Shown one piece after another: positions 47,220 through 58,148 of a stretch of DNA of 64,000 nt. How positions within the stretch are numbered: position 1 is the stretch's first letter; every line of letters begins with the position of its first letter. Below the pieces are notes generated by a model, which did not search any database, was not told the DNA's origin, and was given only the letters and a program-made list of their open reading frames with translations. The position numbers and the translations under genes were made by a program. Origin of the DNA: Siphonodentalium dalli (lineage: Eukaryota > Mollusca > Scaphopoda > Gadilida > Siphonodentaliidae); the NCBI GenBank assembly GCA_032622095.1, contig CP136067.1, positions 130,609,030 to 130,673,029 on the forward strand, written 5' to 3'.

Positions 47220-49623
47220 CCCCCTGGTTGCGAACTGGTGATGGCGATGAGCTACTACTGCTACTAGAGCTAGTAGTGCTCCTTTTCCGATGACTACTCT
47301 TTGCATGTTTTTTTCTTCGCACCACAGGTGATGCGTCTCTACGGGATTCGCGCTCCTTATGGGTCTTGGTCCCCTTATAACTTGATTTACGTTTACAGTC
47401 GTGCTCCCTACTATCCCGTTCTGTCAAGCGCCTTATGCGGTGGCTGATTTCATCGAACTCTCCCATATGGTCAGAAGTTATGTGCTGAACCTTGTACGGA
47501 ACAATGTCTTTACATGTATATGGAATCGGTGAATACATGTTGGCAGTTGTTTGCTCAAGATTCAGCCCGGGCTGGCCAGGCCAAGTCCCTCGCAAACATT
47601 GCTGCCTGTGCAGATTCGTGGAGTCGAATTGACCTGTGGCAGTTGTTCGCTCAAGGCCTAGCCCGGGTGAACCAGGCCCAGCCCCTCGCAAACATTCCTG
47701 TCTGTGCAGATTTGTGAAGTTTAATGGAACTGTAGTATTTTCATATATGTTGGCAGGTGTTCGTTCAAGGCCTAGCCCGGGTGAACCAGGCCCAGCCCCT
47801 CGCAAACATTCCTGTCTCTGCAGATTTGTGAAATTTAATGGAACTGTAGTATTTTCATATATGTTGGCAGGTGTTCGTTCAAGGCCTAGCCCGGGTGAAC
47901 CAGGCCCAGCCCCTCGCAAACATTCCTGCTTGTGCAGATTTGTGGAGTTATGAGAAATTGTTTTGGCAGGTGTTTGCTCAAGATTCAGCCCGGTCTGGCC
48001 AGGCCAAGTCCCTCGCAAACATTCCTGCTTGTGCAGATTGGTGGACTTATGCCGACTTATGGTATCTGGCAATGAGGTATGTATGGAATGTGGTTGTCGA
48101 GTTTTACTGTTATGTAAGATTTCCGGTCTTTGCTGAATGACGATGGGGTCATACTTTGCACGCATCTGCTCGGGGCTCAGCCCGGGCTGGCCAGGCCAAG
48201 CTCCTTGCCGATGTGTGTTGGGGTCAAACCTAGTTGCCTGCATCTGCTCAAGACTCAGCCCGGATTTACCAGGCCAAGCCCCTTGCTGATGTGTCGGGTT
48301 ATCATTGACTACCCCCGAAAATCCCTTAACCATAATGTCACCCAGCCCCTCGCTCTCCGAGACTGTTGAGTTATTTCTTGAACGAAACGTGGAGCAAGTC
48401 AGAGTCCCTGACGAGTCCAGTTCCGATGATACCCTTGACGAATTAGAATCCCTTGAAGAATTAACCTTGTGACGTTTGTGTGAATTATTGTCAACCTTGG
48501 TGATGACCAATGAATTTCGGGCGGCTCGTGTTTTAAGAGACTTATGTTTCCCTGTCGACCTTGATGACCCAGACGACCTTGATGTCACTGATGAATGTGA
48601 TGCATCTGATGACCTCGGCATGGCCGATGAACTCGACCGCCCCGATGACCTTGATACCCCCGATGAACATGATACCCTTGACCTGCTGGAAATTCTCGAG
48701 TCATCCAATCCATTCCCGGTCCTACCCCTATTCCCCTCCACCACCAATTTCTTGGATTTGGACACTTCACTTGACTTCCGAGGGGTGGATTGGGCCATTG
48801 GCTGTACTCCAGACAGGTCCATGGATTTAGATTGGGGTTCGGGAAGTTTAACGTCTTTGGTTGGACGAAACTCATGTGGCTCCACCATGGGGGCATTTGT
48901 GGCCATAATTGGTTTGGAATCCCCTCTCTCATTTGTGTAATAGCCCACTGGTATTTCTGATCTAGGGGCTCCTCGAACAAGATAACTGTGGGCAGGTTCT
49001 AAACCAGGCCTCTCCATCAACAACTTGTGGGGCTCCCTCAACTCCGGCGTCGCCTCCCCATCACCCCAAGATATCCACCCTGGGGAGACACTTGGGTTAC
49101 TCTGAAGTGATGCCTCAGGGGTCACCCCGGTTGCAGTCGGTTGGTGCCATGCGCCAGAAAGGTTCGAAACTTCCTGCCCTGACGTAACGGGGGTCAGCAA
49201 TTTGATTTCCCCTCCCTCAACCCTGTCCACAACACCCCCCGAGATGCTAGCTCCCAATAGTCCTCCCGGGCGAGCTTGGGCGACACCCACTCTAGAGTCT
49301 GCACAATGCCCCAGGTATAATGTGTCTGTTCGAAGCACAGTTTCACTGTCCTCGAATCTAGGCCCCCTTTTATCCTTTGCATCATAAGGCGCGTATGAGA
49401 AACATTGCCTAATCTGAGGCTGGATGCATAAGTCGATGAGGTGGTTCTCATCGAGATTCCCATACATGTGTCTATTTAACAGAATTAAATCCGCCCTCTT
49501 CACCCCAACTCTCGGAACATTTAATAATTCCCCATAAGAACATAAATTTATCTGAACCGACATGTCTGCCGTCAAATATTGCAACTTCTGACTAACTGAG
49601 CAAATAGCCGATCTAAGTAACAC
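47005..49623 (-). CDS. Gag N-terminal extension with HhH-like segment and PGxxGL repeats
   Basis: This 872-codon frame is the upstream part of gag. Its last about 60 codons are gag read out of frame after a probable one-base loss in a G run. Near residues 25-65 it has VQINLCSYGELLNVPRVGV and a following helix, resembling a ComEA-type helix-hairpin-helix DNA-binding motif. Residues about 310-370 are Ser/Arg rich. The second half has seven repeats of the type GAWPGQPGLSLEQ or GAGPGSPGLGLER, three inside near-identical 38-residue units. A basic, Ser-rich tail precedes the capsid. The first in-frame codon is GTG and the frame is open upstream; MSVQINLC may be the true start. The function of the extension is unknown. 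Confidence 0.7.
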   Translation of the reverse strand: MLLRSAICSVSQKLQYLTADMSVQINLCSYGELLNVPRVGVKRADLILLNRHMYGNLDENHLIDLCIQPQIRQCFSYAPYDAKDKRGPRFEDSETVLRTDTLYLGHCADSRVGVAQARPGGLLGASISGGVVDRVEGGEIKLLTPVTSGQEVSNLSGAWHQPTATGVTPEASLQSNPSVSPGWISWGDGEATPELREPHKLLMERPGLEPAHSYLVRGAPRSEIPVGYYTNERGDSKPIMATNAPMVEPHEFRPTKDVKLPEPQSKSMDLSGVQPMAQSTPRKSSEVSKSKKLVVEGNRGRTGNGLDDSRISSRSRVSCSSGVSRSSGRSSSSAMPRSSDASHSSVTSRSSGSSRSTGKHKSLKTRAARNSLVITKVDNNSHKRHKVNSSRDSNSSRVSSELDSSGTLTCSTFRSRNNSTVSESEGLGDIMVKGFSGVVNDNPTHQQGAWPGKSGLSLEQMQATRFDPNTHRQGAWPGQPGLSPEQMRAKYDPIVIQQRPEILHNSKTRQPHSIHTSLPDTISRHKSTNLHKQECLRGTWPGQTGLNLEQTPAKTISHNSTNLHKQECLRGAGPGSPGLGLERTPANIYENTTVPLNFTNLQRQECLRGAGPGSPGLGLERTPANIYENTTVPLNFTNLHRQECLRGAGPGSPGLGLERTTATGQFDSTNLHRQQCLRGTWPGQPGLNLEQTTANMYSPIPYTCKDIVPYKVQHITSDHMGEFDEISHRIRRLTERDSREHDCKRKSSYKGTKTHKERESRRDASPVVRRKKHAKSSHRKRSTTSSSSSSSSSPSPVRNQGVVAMFPGVVPTCMGEIKAEGRIVYLSTTERGNLRLFVIRLWRLLVRDIWKIPKNVILFVGLWRGRPQSISR

Positions 49624-50060
49624 TTCGCGTTTGTAATATAGACAAAACTGTACCCTGAAACAATACCTGTCCTAATATCACCGACTAGTATTCCAGTGAT
49701 ATTTAACACCAACTCCACAGTGGTACAAGTATTACCCCAAACTGGTTATAGTAGTAATCAACAAGAGACCTTCACTTCACCAAAATAATGATATTTTGGC
49801 CTGACCCTATAACCAATTTAACAGTGACTATAAATACACAAGAAAACTGCAAGTAACACTTCGCGTTTGTAAATATTGACAAAACTGTACTCTTGAAACA
49901 ATACTTGTCCTAATATTATAAAATATTTGACACAAACACCACAGAAGTACAAGTATTACTCTCAACGGGCTATATCTATCAGCTAACAGTAGCCATTTAC
50001 TTCACCAGAATGTTGCATTCTGGCCGCATACATTGGCAAAACACGAGAAAAACTGATCAA
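49615..50060. repeat. 236 bp tandem duplication in the gypsy 5-prime region
   Basis: aagtaacacttcgcgtttgtaa occurs at 49615 and 49851. The following about 200 bp are similar in both units (acaaaactgtac, ctgaaacaata, tgtcctaatat, gtacaagtattac, acttcaccaga or acttcaccaaa). It lies just before the gag frame in element orientation and may be a repeated leader or part of an LTR. Confidence 0.75.
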
Positions 50061-50750
50061 AATAAACAAAATGTCTCAGCTGGAATTATATTTGTTTACC
50101 GGGCGAATCACCACTACTTCAAGATGGCGGCAATTATGAAAAATAGTCACCAATTTTCGTGACCAACAAACTCAAAGGAAATAAACACAATAAACCGAGT
50201 GAAATCACGCAGATAAAGTTTTTCAACTGCTCGCAGCGCCATTGTTATAACTTTGCCTATGAGCTGCGATGTGACAAAGTATAACTACAGTAATATTGCG
50301 TTTATACCAAACATGAAATACAAACGGGGCAGAGAAGGGGTCAAGAAAAGATGTCTCACCTAATCTGCTCGTCTGTATTCTGTTTGGTCCGGTGGTCTGT
50401 TGTCGTGAATCTGTGGGCAAGTCCGTGTCGTTATGCTTGATGATGGCGTATTAGATGAGTGATGATTGATGAGTGTTGGATATCGGCCAACGTCCTATAA
50501 AACTGTTATGAAGTCCGAATATAACTTGGAACAACATGCGACTGTTCTTGTCGAGAATCGTAACCACAAGAGATCGATAGGGAGATGTATTCTTCCGCGC
50601 CACGGAAACCTTCCTTCGCTCAGTCCGTGCGCCACTCAGCGTCCTGGATTCGGTCACCTGATACTCTGACTTTTGACGTGATCATTCATAACAACAATAG
50701 TCAACAAAACACATGTGCACAGTCCACGTGTACCTCAACATTCACCACAC
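50061..50750. other. Stretch between two retroelements, no gene seen
   Basis: No LTR boundary or exon can be assigned. It may contain the missing 5-prime LTR of the left element or the missing half of the 3-prime LTR of the right one. CAAGATGGCGGC occurs at 50120-50131. Confidence 0.4.
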
Positions 50751-50871
50751 ATTCTATAATTTCAACTTCAGGAAGTCACATATACAAAAAACAAAGGGAT
50801 GTAATCCCTCAAGCAGGAAGTGAACATACTCGTTTAAAGTCACACTCAATATTCACTCTAACAATATCACA
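50751..50871 (-). repeat. Partial 3-prime LTR of the K02A2.6-like element
   Basis: On the - strand it starts TGTGATATTG, directly after a purine-rich GTAGGAGGGA that could be the polypurine tract, and matches the first about 120 bp of the LTR at 54929-55124. Homology then stops at about 50751, so the distal half of the LTR has been lost or replaced. Confidence 0.65.
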
Positions 50872-51087
50872 TCCCTCCTACACTTTAGATTGAAAATTTA
50901 CTTTTGACTGATAATAATGAACTACTGAAAAGAAAAGATAGTGAGTTATTTAAAACTTTTAAACTAGATAAACTTATGAAAGTTAACTGTCTTTGAAACT
51001 CTCAAAACCCACAATTACTATAAAGTCAGTCACATACTTAAAATCCTACTCGAATTCACAACACTTTCACACAGTTCTACTTCAAAA

Positions 51088-51501
51088 TTAGACCTCCTCG
51101 ATCAGTCTTTTTGGTGATACACCTCTGTTCGATCTCCTCGGAAATCTGCTATCAGATATTGGTATCTGCATCATCGGTGGAGTGGATGGTCTGGTGATAA
51201 TCATTTCATCAGCTTCAAGTGGGTAATGTTCCATGCCGGATTCATCAGAATAGTCAGTTGGCTGCCTCAGATCCTTTCCACCAGAGACAACTTTGAAATG
51301 TGATACATTTCTTGTAACAGTTTTACGCCCATCAACCAATTTAGCTGCCACTTCATGAAAGTTTATATGAAATACCCGATAGTATTTGGGATTAAATCGA
51401 GTCACCAACTTTCCTTTTCGGTTTTGCCTCACCAAAACCATATCACCAACATTAATGGTTGTGTACTGAGCACATCGTCGTTTATCAGCCCTTTCTTTCA
51501 T
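51088..51501 (-). pseudogene. Integrase C-terminal domain
   Basis: This 137-residue piece contains the ADKRR, GDMVLVRQ, FNPKYYRV and TVTRNVSHFK pattern that closes integrase in K02A2.6-like gypsy elements. It ends with a serine- and arginine-rich tail and a stop. It is separated from the catalytic core by a frameshift. Confidence 0.75.
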
Positions 51502-51528
51502 TTTCTGTTTTCTCTCACGGTTTGTCGT

Positions 51529-52060
51529 TCAAATTTCATCATCCTTTGTGTGTACAACATTGTCAAATAATGGAAGTTTATTCTTCACTTGATATTTAAA
51601 AATAAGAGATGATGGCGGAACCCCTGTCGTTGAATGTGGTGTTGACAGATAGTTCCGTAAATACTGGAACAACACGTGCTGGTAAGGCTTATGTTCGACA
51701 TCAGCTGTCTGAAGAACTATCTCTATGTTGAACATGAACTTCTCCAGAAAATGCTTTGAATTTATGACTGTTGAACGGACTTCCATTGTCCGTTTTCAAG
51801 GTGCGCGGAAAACCCATCGTTGTGAAAATGTTGTCGAATGCAGGAATAACAGCAGCAGCTGACACCGAAGACACAGGTTCTATTTGAACGAATCGCGAGT
51901 ACTCATCTACCACTACCATAAGATAGCCACCTTCTGGCATAGGGCTGCAGAAATCCGCAGAAACTTTTTCCCACACATGATCAGGAAGCACATTCACACA
52001 CAGTGGTTCTGCGAATTTTCACACCAACTTCTTGACACGCGAGGCAATTATTGATCAAAT
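51529..52060 (-). pseudogene. Integrase zinc-binding and catalytic core, frameshifted
   Basis: About 52010-52060 reads NNCLACQE, the CxxC part of the integrase zinc finger. 51701-51997 holds the core with VSADF (first acid) and LKTDNGSPF (second acid). The next frame (51529-51786) starts within it and carries ADVEHKPYQ, where the third catalytic Glu would lie. At least two frame changes make it non-functional. Confidence 0.75.
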
Positions 52061-52207
52061 ATAAATGATATATGCTTCGGCGCATTCTGACAGTTCAGAT
52101 TCAATTGAATGACTTTTGGATACATGAATAATATTAGAAGAGTATCTCGTAACAAACTCGGCTGGATTTGATTTCCCCGGTCTGTAGTTTACAGTAAAAT
52201 CAAACTC

Positions 52208-52549
52208 TTACAATTTCATCAACCAACACTCTACACGACCCGACGGACAAGATCTGGGATTTGCACAAATGTTCATTAACGGTCGATGATCAGTTACAAA
52301 TTTGCAAGGTTTTCCAATGACATAAATGCGGAAGTGATGCAACGCCCATGAAATAGCCATGAATTCACGCTCGAATTGACTGTACCGTTTTTCTGTATCG
52401 TTTAAAATCTTGCTAGCGTATGCAACCGGTTTCATATTTCCTGAATATTTCTGCACTAGAATTGCTCCAAGACCAACTGGACTAGGGTCAACAATTATCT
52501 CAGTTTCGGCTTCGGGATTGAAATATGCCAAGCATGATTTACTGGTCAA
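52208..52549 (-). pseudogene. RNase H domain fragment
   Basis: The piece has VDPSPVGLGAIL (the first acidic residue of RNase H), FEREFMAISWAL and TDHRPLM, the standard gypsy RNase H landmarks. Sequence between this piece and integrase is much shorter than normal, suggesting an internal deletion near 52060-52208. Confidence 0.75.
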
Positions 52550-52660
52550 ACACTTCGTGATTTCATCGAATGATCTTTATTGATTAGAGTCCCACCCATA
52601 CTTTACATTTTTACGGGTCAATCGTCTCCACGGTTCACTCAACGTGGCGAAATTCGGAAT

Positions 52661-53468
52661 TTACCGCGAAGCGTACGTCACCATACCGAAAAACGAACGA
52701 AGTTCAGATAGCGATTGTGGAACACAAATGTTTCTTATAGATTCAACTTTGTTTGGATCCATTTTGGTACCATTGCTGGTGAAGACCATTCCAAAGAATT
52801 TGATTTCGGGCTGTTTAAATTCACACTTGTGTCTATTTAGAGTAAAAAAACATTCGTCCAACCTGTGATACACGCGCACTAATGTCTCGTCGTGTTCGGC
52901 TTCTGTTCTGGCATGAATTAAGATATCACATGACACGTTGATTACGTTCGGAATTCTAGACATTACTTGTTTCACCAACTAGTTAAAGTTCTCCGGCGCA
53001 CTACAACTACCGACATTTAGACGCTTAAATTGCCACAATCCGACATGAGTAGCAAACGTCGTGATGTATCTGGAGTATGGATGTAAGACTGATTGGTTAA
53101 ACCCTTGTAGTAAATTAAGTTTAGAAAACAATTGAGATCCATTTGCTGCGTACATTATATCATCTGCCGTTGGATAGACATGTCGTTCACGCAAGATTGC
53201 TTTATTTGGACATCTCATGCCTATACATAGTCTTATTTTTTTCTGCATCATTCGGCTTTGGCGCAGCAACAATAGATGATACCCACGGTGTCGCTGAATC
53301 CGTTAAACTCTCAATGACATCGTCTTTCTCAAGATTGTACAGTTCGGTTTCTACGTTCTGTCTCATGTGAAATGGAATACGTCTAAACGATTGAGCCACC
53401 AGAGGAACTTGTTCGTCAATATGAAGTTTAACTTCATAGTCTTTCAATTGTCCAACACCGGTAAACAA
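52661..53468 (-). pseudogene. Reverse transcriptase, active site changed to VSCD
   Basis: Three frames follow one another: 53202-53468 (palm start, TPWVSSIVAAPKPND), 52979-53272 (LFSKLNLLQGFNQ, LWQFKRLNVG, SAPENF) and 52661-52978 (catalytic segment, then FFGMVFTSNG). The active-site motif, normally SDD in this group, reads NVSCDIL, with TGT at the first Asp codon. An inactive enzyme is therefore expected even without the frameshifts. Confidence 0.8.
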
Positions 53469-53501
53469 ATGTTCATATCGTTGAATGGTTTTGACACAAG
53501 A

Positions 53502-53915
53502 TTATTGATTAGAGACGTCATAAAAAATATGAATAAGTACGAGATTATGACACGTTTTGAAGCTCAACAATGGTTTACATTCTCCTTTAACAACATAGAA
53601 CGTCGCATCTGCCGTTCGGTTGCTTGCTTCGATAGCAACACTGCATTTACCATGCATTGGTAATGGTTCCTTCGCATTATATGCGAATATTCGATGATCA
53701 TTAGAGCAAACTTTCTCAAGTCTCGGAATCGGATTTAACGATTTGTATGTGTCAATATTCATCACATTTACTGACGCACCAGAGTCCAACAGCATATTTA
53801 CCTTTACATCAATAATTTTGATATCAGTATGTGGACGCAAATCAGAATTTTCCGAATTGGCCATAAAGAATACGTACTCATTGTTCGATGAATCTGAATC
53901 AGACTTATGTTCCAC
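53502..53915 (-). pseudogene. Retropepsin-like protease fragment
   Basis: The 137-residue piece contains NMLLDSGASVNVMN, the DSGA aspartic protease motif of gypsy elements, followed by the expected YNAKEPLPMHGK flap-side segment. The frame ends at a stop before reverse transcriptase. Confidence 0.8.
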
Positions 53916-54030
53916 TGTATGTGCGCTTTTCCTGCTAGCGTCATACTTTCCTTTGTGATACGATTTGTTTTGATGATTATTTTTGTCAAATTGACGATTT
54001 TATGACTTTTTTGATTTAGCGGTTATAGTT

Positions 54031-54851
54031 CTAGAATGACAATACTCGTGAAAAGTGATCTTTGTCACAACACCCGCACGTTTGTCCCTTCGCAGGATAA
54101 ATCTGGTTTCTGTGAGGATACTGTCCTCCACAGAAAAAACACGACTTGTGAGTAGCCGATTTATGACGAAAAGATTGTTTCGGACTATGACCACGATTCT
54201 GAATGAATTTTGAAGCTGAATTAACTTGGTCCACTTAAAAGATTTGACTTTATCTACACTATCTACTCTCCCCGTGGCTGTATTAGAATGTTCGATTTCA
54301 GATGCCTGTACTTAGGAGATTTTTAAAGCCCTCGCTGCTTTTAGAATGTCACCAAATGCCATATAATTGTGAAGAGCCTGTCTACGAATCTTCGATGATG
54401 TTGTACCAAATATGATTTGAGATTTTATTTCATCTGCGCCATCGTGAAACTCACAAGTTTTTGACTGTTGTTGCAAACGAGTGTGATAAGAATCCACCGA
54501 TTCGGTTGAATTTTGTGGACATTGTCTGAATTTGTAACGTTCTAACGTCAAATTCTTCTTCGGAGCGAAATATGCGATCAACTTATCTAAACAAGTATCA
54601 TAAATATCAGCTGCTAGTTGTCCCTGCGCGACTGGTACTGGCTCAACTTTGATTGTCTCATGAATGTCATAAATGCCGGGGCCTCCATAATGTAACAACA
54701 ACGCTTGCTTTCTGGACGAATCATTAATATCTGCTGCAATCAGAAAGTTCCCTAACCTATCCAGGTATTTAGGCCATGTCAATGCAACGGATGATTCATC
54801 TGAAGTGTCGAAAGCAGGGAATGGTGGTAGGGAAATCGCCATGATTTGCAA
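54031..54851 (-). pseudogene. Ty3/gypsy gag remnant, copy B
   Basis: This is the same capsid (54312-54851) and zinc finger (54031-54234) as at 57-877, differing by a few substitutions (for example ATD to AAD near residue 41 and CSDK to CLDK near residue 87). The second finger again ends in the same frameshift, so the lesion predates the duplication. Confidence 0.85.
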
Positions 54852-54928
54852 GACAAAAAATGCAATAAAAGTTCAAATTACAACATTTTCTTGAAAAATA
54901 TTTCACAAATTCCATCTTCGTCGCCAGT

Positions 54929-55124
54929 TGTCATGTTTGGATCTTGTTATATAGATTGATGGCCCGTAGATAGTTTATAATGATTAACATTAGACTCAAT
55001 CACATTCTATAATTTCAACTTCAGGAAGTCATATGTACAAAAAGCCAAGGGAGGTAATCCCTCAAACAGGAAGTCAACATACCATTTTAAAGTCACACTC
55101 AATGTTCACTTTAATAATATCACA
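54929..55124 (-). repeat. 5-prime LTR of the K02A2.6-like element, copy B
   Basis: The LTR is TG...CA bounded, about 196 bp, with TGGCGACGAAGATG (54913-54926) two bases inside as a possible primer-binding site. It is a copy of 955-1150. Confidence 0.7.
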
Positions 55125-56740
55125 ATACCCTACCACTCTCAATTTGCAGTTAGTCTCATGATTTGAAGGAACGGAAATACCGGAATGTGTTCTGTACAGC
55201 ACTTGGTACTGAGCGGTACTGTGCGAAACGAAATAACATATATTTAATATGGAATTAATTGTGATCAAAAGGCTACATATACATACATGCATGTGATAAT
55301 CCATAAATATCATACCATTTTCTGGAATCAAAAGGAAACACATAATTATGAACAAAGCAGAAGATACATTTGTGCATGCAGGTTCAGTCGAAATCGGTCA
55401 ATGGGGAAAGTTACACGATGACGTTCGTCGATTTTCGTTGAAATCGACATTCTGACATCTTATAAATGAAATGAACGGCTATGAAATCGACACGATTCTC
55501 CATGTATTATCTCAGCGCAGCGCTCACGTCAAGAAAAAAATATAGTGGTTAAATTCATTAAGAATTTCCCCGTTCCCCTCTCGACAAGGTAAAGCTATTT
55601 TCACTTTGTCTAGCTGTCAATCAAAACTACACGGAAGTACGATTGGCCTAATTTATACTCGAAATTACGATCGGGGTCCATTCTTTCGACGAACCGTTGT
55701 ATACGGAGTGTAAATACTGATAATCAACCCAGGAAATATAGGCTTATGTGATTATTATTTGGAGGGAATACCAGAGAATCTATAAACTTATTTTGGTAAA
55801 AAAAACACACACTGTCATCACACTGTTCATCTGTGCATCAAGCCAATCAGTGAATTATTTGCATGTCTATCAACTCATATGATATGTTACTCTCACAACA
55901 CCTAAAATATCCAAGTCTGGTAGAGTGACTGTTTGTCATTTATTATAACAGACATTGCTCCAGTAGACTAACAAAAGTGTTAACACACAATGCTAGATAA
56001 TGGACTGGTTGAAAGAATGAAAGAACTAGAATGCACTCACTGGAGCTGCCTATACTTGCGCCCATCACACATTTGGCATGTTGTGTGGTGTCTTGCTAAC
56101 AACAGTTTGAACCACGGGTGCTGGCCCCTCGTTTGAGAGATCGATAACAAAAATCTAGATATCAAATCTCTGTTCATCCATCGCTGAAATAGTTGTGTGT
56201 ACGGACATAATATCCCTGTTATGATGATATGGACCCCAGTTGGCTGCATATTACGAACGATAACTATATCCGATATAATTACAGGTGAGACATATTGGTA
56301 GTGTTTTTTACCTGTTAACCAACTATCAGATTTAGGCCACTCCGATGCATGGTGTATTATCTACATGTATATTACGTGAGGACCTTGATGGGGATAGCTT
56401 CAGTCTTGAATGTTAAAGTGACACACTGCGCTCGCTGAACGAAGTCTCTCCATGTGAACGATGTATTATCTACATGTATATCACGTGATGACCTCGATGA
56501 ACGATGGGCAGCTTCCGCCCTGAATATTAAAGGGACAAAATGCACTCAGTATTTGAATATAAATGGACAATAGGCTCTCACGGGGGATGATTGTTAAAGT
56601 GACACAATGCACTCACTATGGATGAATGTTAAAGTGACACTAGGCACTCACGCATTGACGTGCGCGTTACTAGGACTGACCCGCAGTTTATAAGGGTATA
56701 CGTCTTGGATGGTAATTTGGCGCCTATAAAAATTACTAAG

Positions 56741-56862
56741 TTGTTTGAAATTTGGGAAGTTTTTGAAATTTTTGAAGTCTTTGAAATTTTTGAAATTTTT
56801 GAAGTTTTTGAAATTTTTGAAATTTTTGAACTTTTTGAAATTTTTGAAATTTTTGAAATTTT
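56741..56862. repeat. 9 bp minisatellite (atttttgaa), copy B
   Basis: This is the partner of 2768-2862 with three additional units (27 bp). Confidence 0.9.
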
Positions 56863-58127
56863 TCAATATTGTTCATTTATGAACGATTTATTACCAAAAT
56901 AAAAACAGATAACAATGCAAATTAAGTATATATGTGGATTTAAATTACAATTGATGCAACCATTTCATATTAGCGCGTGTTCATTTTTTACAGTATGTAC
57001 TTCCGGTATGACGTAACATATTCACGGAAGGAAGGAAGGAAGGATAAACAGACATCCGAACCGATACCATTACTTGCGTTCAGCATGGACTGGCGCAAGT
57101 AATAATCGGGAAATGGTTTCAGGAATTGTGTGTATCCTGTACAATGACCTAAGTTTGATAAATAAACTTGTCCTGATGTAACTAATGCCTAGATCACTGT
57201 GTGCATGGAAAAAGAGCGAGCAACTGACTTAAACATTAATGTGACTATCAATGGGTAGATAATATCTGCCATCAGTGCATCAAGCCAATCAGTGAATTGT
57301 TTGCATGTCTGTCAACCCATATGATCTCTCACATATCCAGGTCGTGTATAGTGCTGTGACTGCTTATCATCTATATATATAAACGAGTAGAATATGTCCG
57401 GTTTGTTATCTCAGACCCCTGTACCGAGTTCAACCAAATTTGATGCGGTGACTCGGGGTACACTGGCGGATGTTATAATGGTGTTAGTTTTTCAAAATTT
57501 TGAATACAAAATAATAAATTAAAATTGGTTTTGTTAAATTGAGCAAGGAATTCAATCTAAACAAAATTAATTAAAACAATATATATAAATCAAAATCTTT
57601 CAATGATCAAAATGTGCACAAAGGGGCCGCCGCTAAATAAAAGCTCTGTCTAAGATCAAAATGTACGCGACGTCCCACAGGTATCTGCGACGCTGAATAT
57701 AGTTTCAGCTAGGTTAGTACAATAGAAGTAAGTTGCTCCAGCAGACTAACATAAGTGGTATGGAATATGTTAGATAATGGGCTGGTTGATAGACTAATCA
57801 GGAAATAGCTATAAATTATTAAATTGTGTATACTCTGCACAATGACCTAGGTTTTCAGATGATCAGCAATTTATAAAACATTCTATTTCAATAAAAACAG
57901 CTTCTGAAACCGGTTTAACGGTTATTTGAAATTAATGAGATCATTCCCAGTCATATGAGTGATAATAGTAGAGTTTTATGCGGTTTTAGACCAAATTTAG
58001 TGAATTTGGAGGCGGGTGTAAAACAATTGGGAGTAAAACATAATTGTTTTAAATGTTTGGGGTGGTGGGTCTCCGAAAATGCTAAATGCAAAACAAAACG
58101 ACATACCTTCCTGAAAAGTGTTTACCA

Positions 58128-58148
58128 CCCCCCCCCCCCCCCCCCCCC
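58128..58148 (+). repeat. Poly-C tract (C21), copy B
   Basis: This is the partner of the C15 run at 4129-4143. Confidence 0.9.

Larger units (their letters stand above)
42716..50100 (-). mobile_element. Ty3/gypsy-type retrotransposon with shift signal, 3-prime truncated
   Basis: Reading right to left the element has a 5-prime region with a 236 bp tandem duplication, a long gag, a -1 frameshift signal, protease, reverse transcriptase and RNase H, and the beginning of the linker to integrase. It then stops near 42716 against an unrelated dispersed repeat. Integrase and a 3-prime LTR are absent. I could not identify a 5-prime LTR or primer-binding site, so the right boundary is open. Lesions are two homopolymer frameshifts and one in-frame stop. 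Confidence 0.8.
50751..55124 (-). mobile_element. Degenerate K02A2.6-like Ty3/gypsy retrotransposon
   Basis: Order on the - strand: LTR (54929-55124), primer-binding site, gag, zinc fingers, protease, reverse transcriptase, RNase H, integrase, polypurine tract and partial LTR. All coding parts are broken by stops and frameshifts. The LTRs are clearly diverged (many differences in 120 bp), so this is an old insertion. Its right part is inside the 54 kb-spaced duplication. Confidence 0.85.

Noticed and set aside
48476-48940. 154-codon Asp-rich frame on the + strand
   Set aside because: It is the antisense of the Ser/Arg-rich part of Gag.
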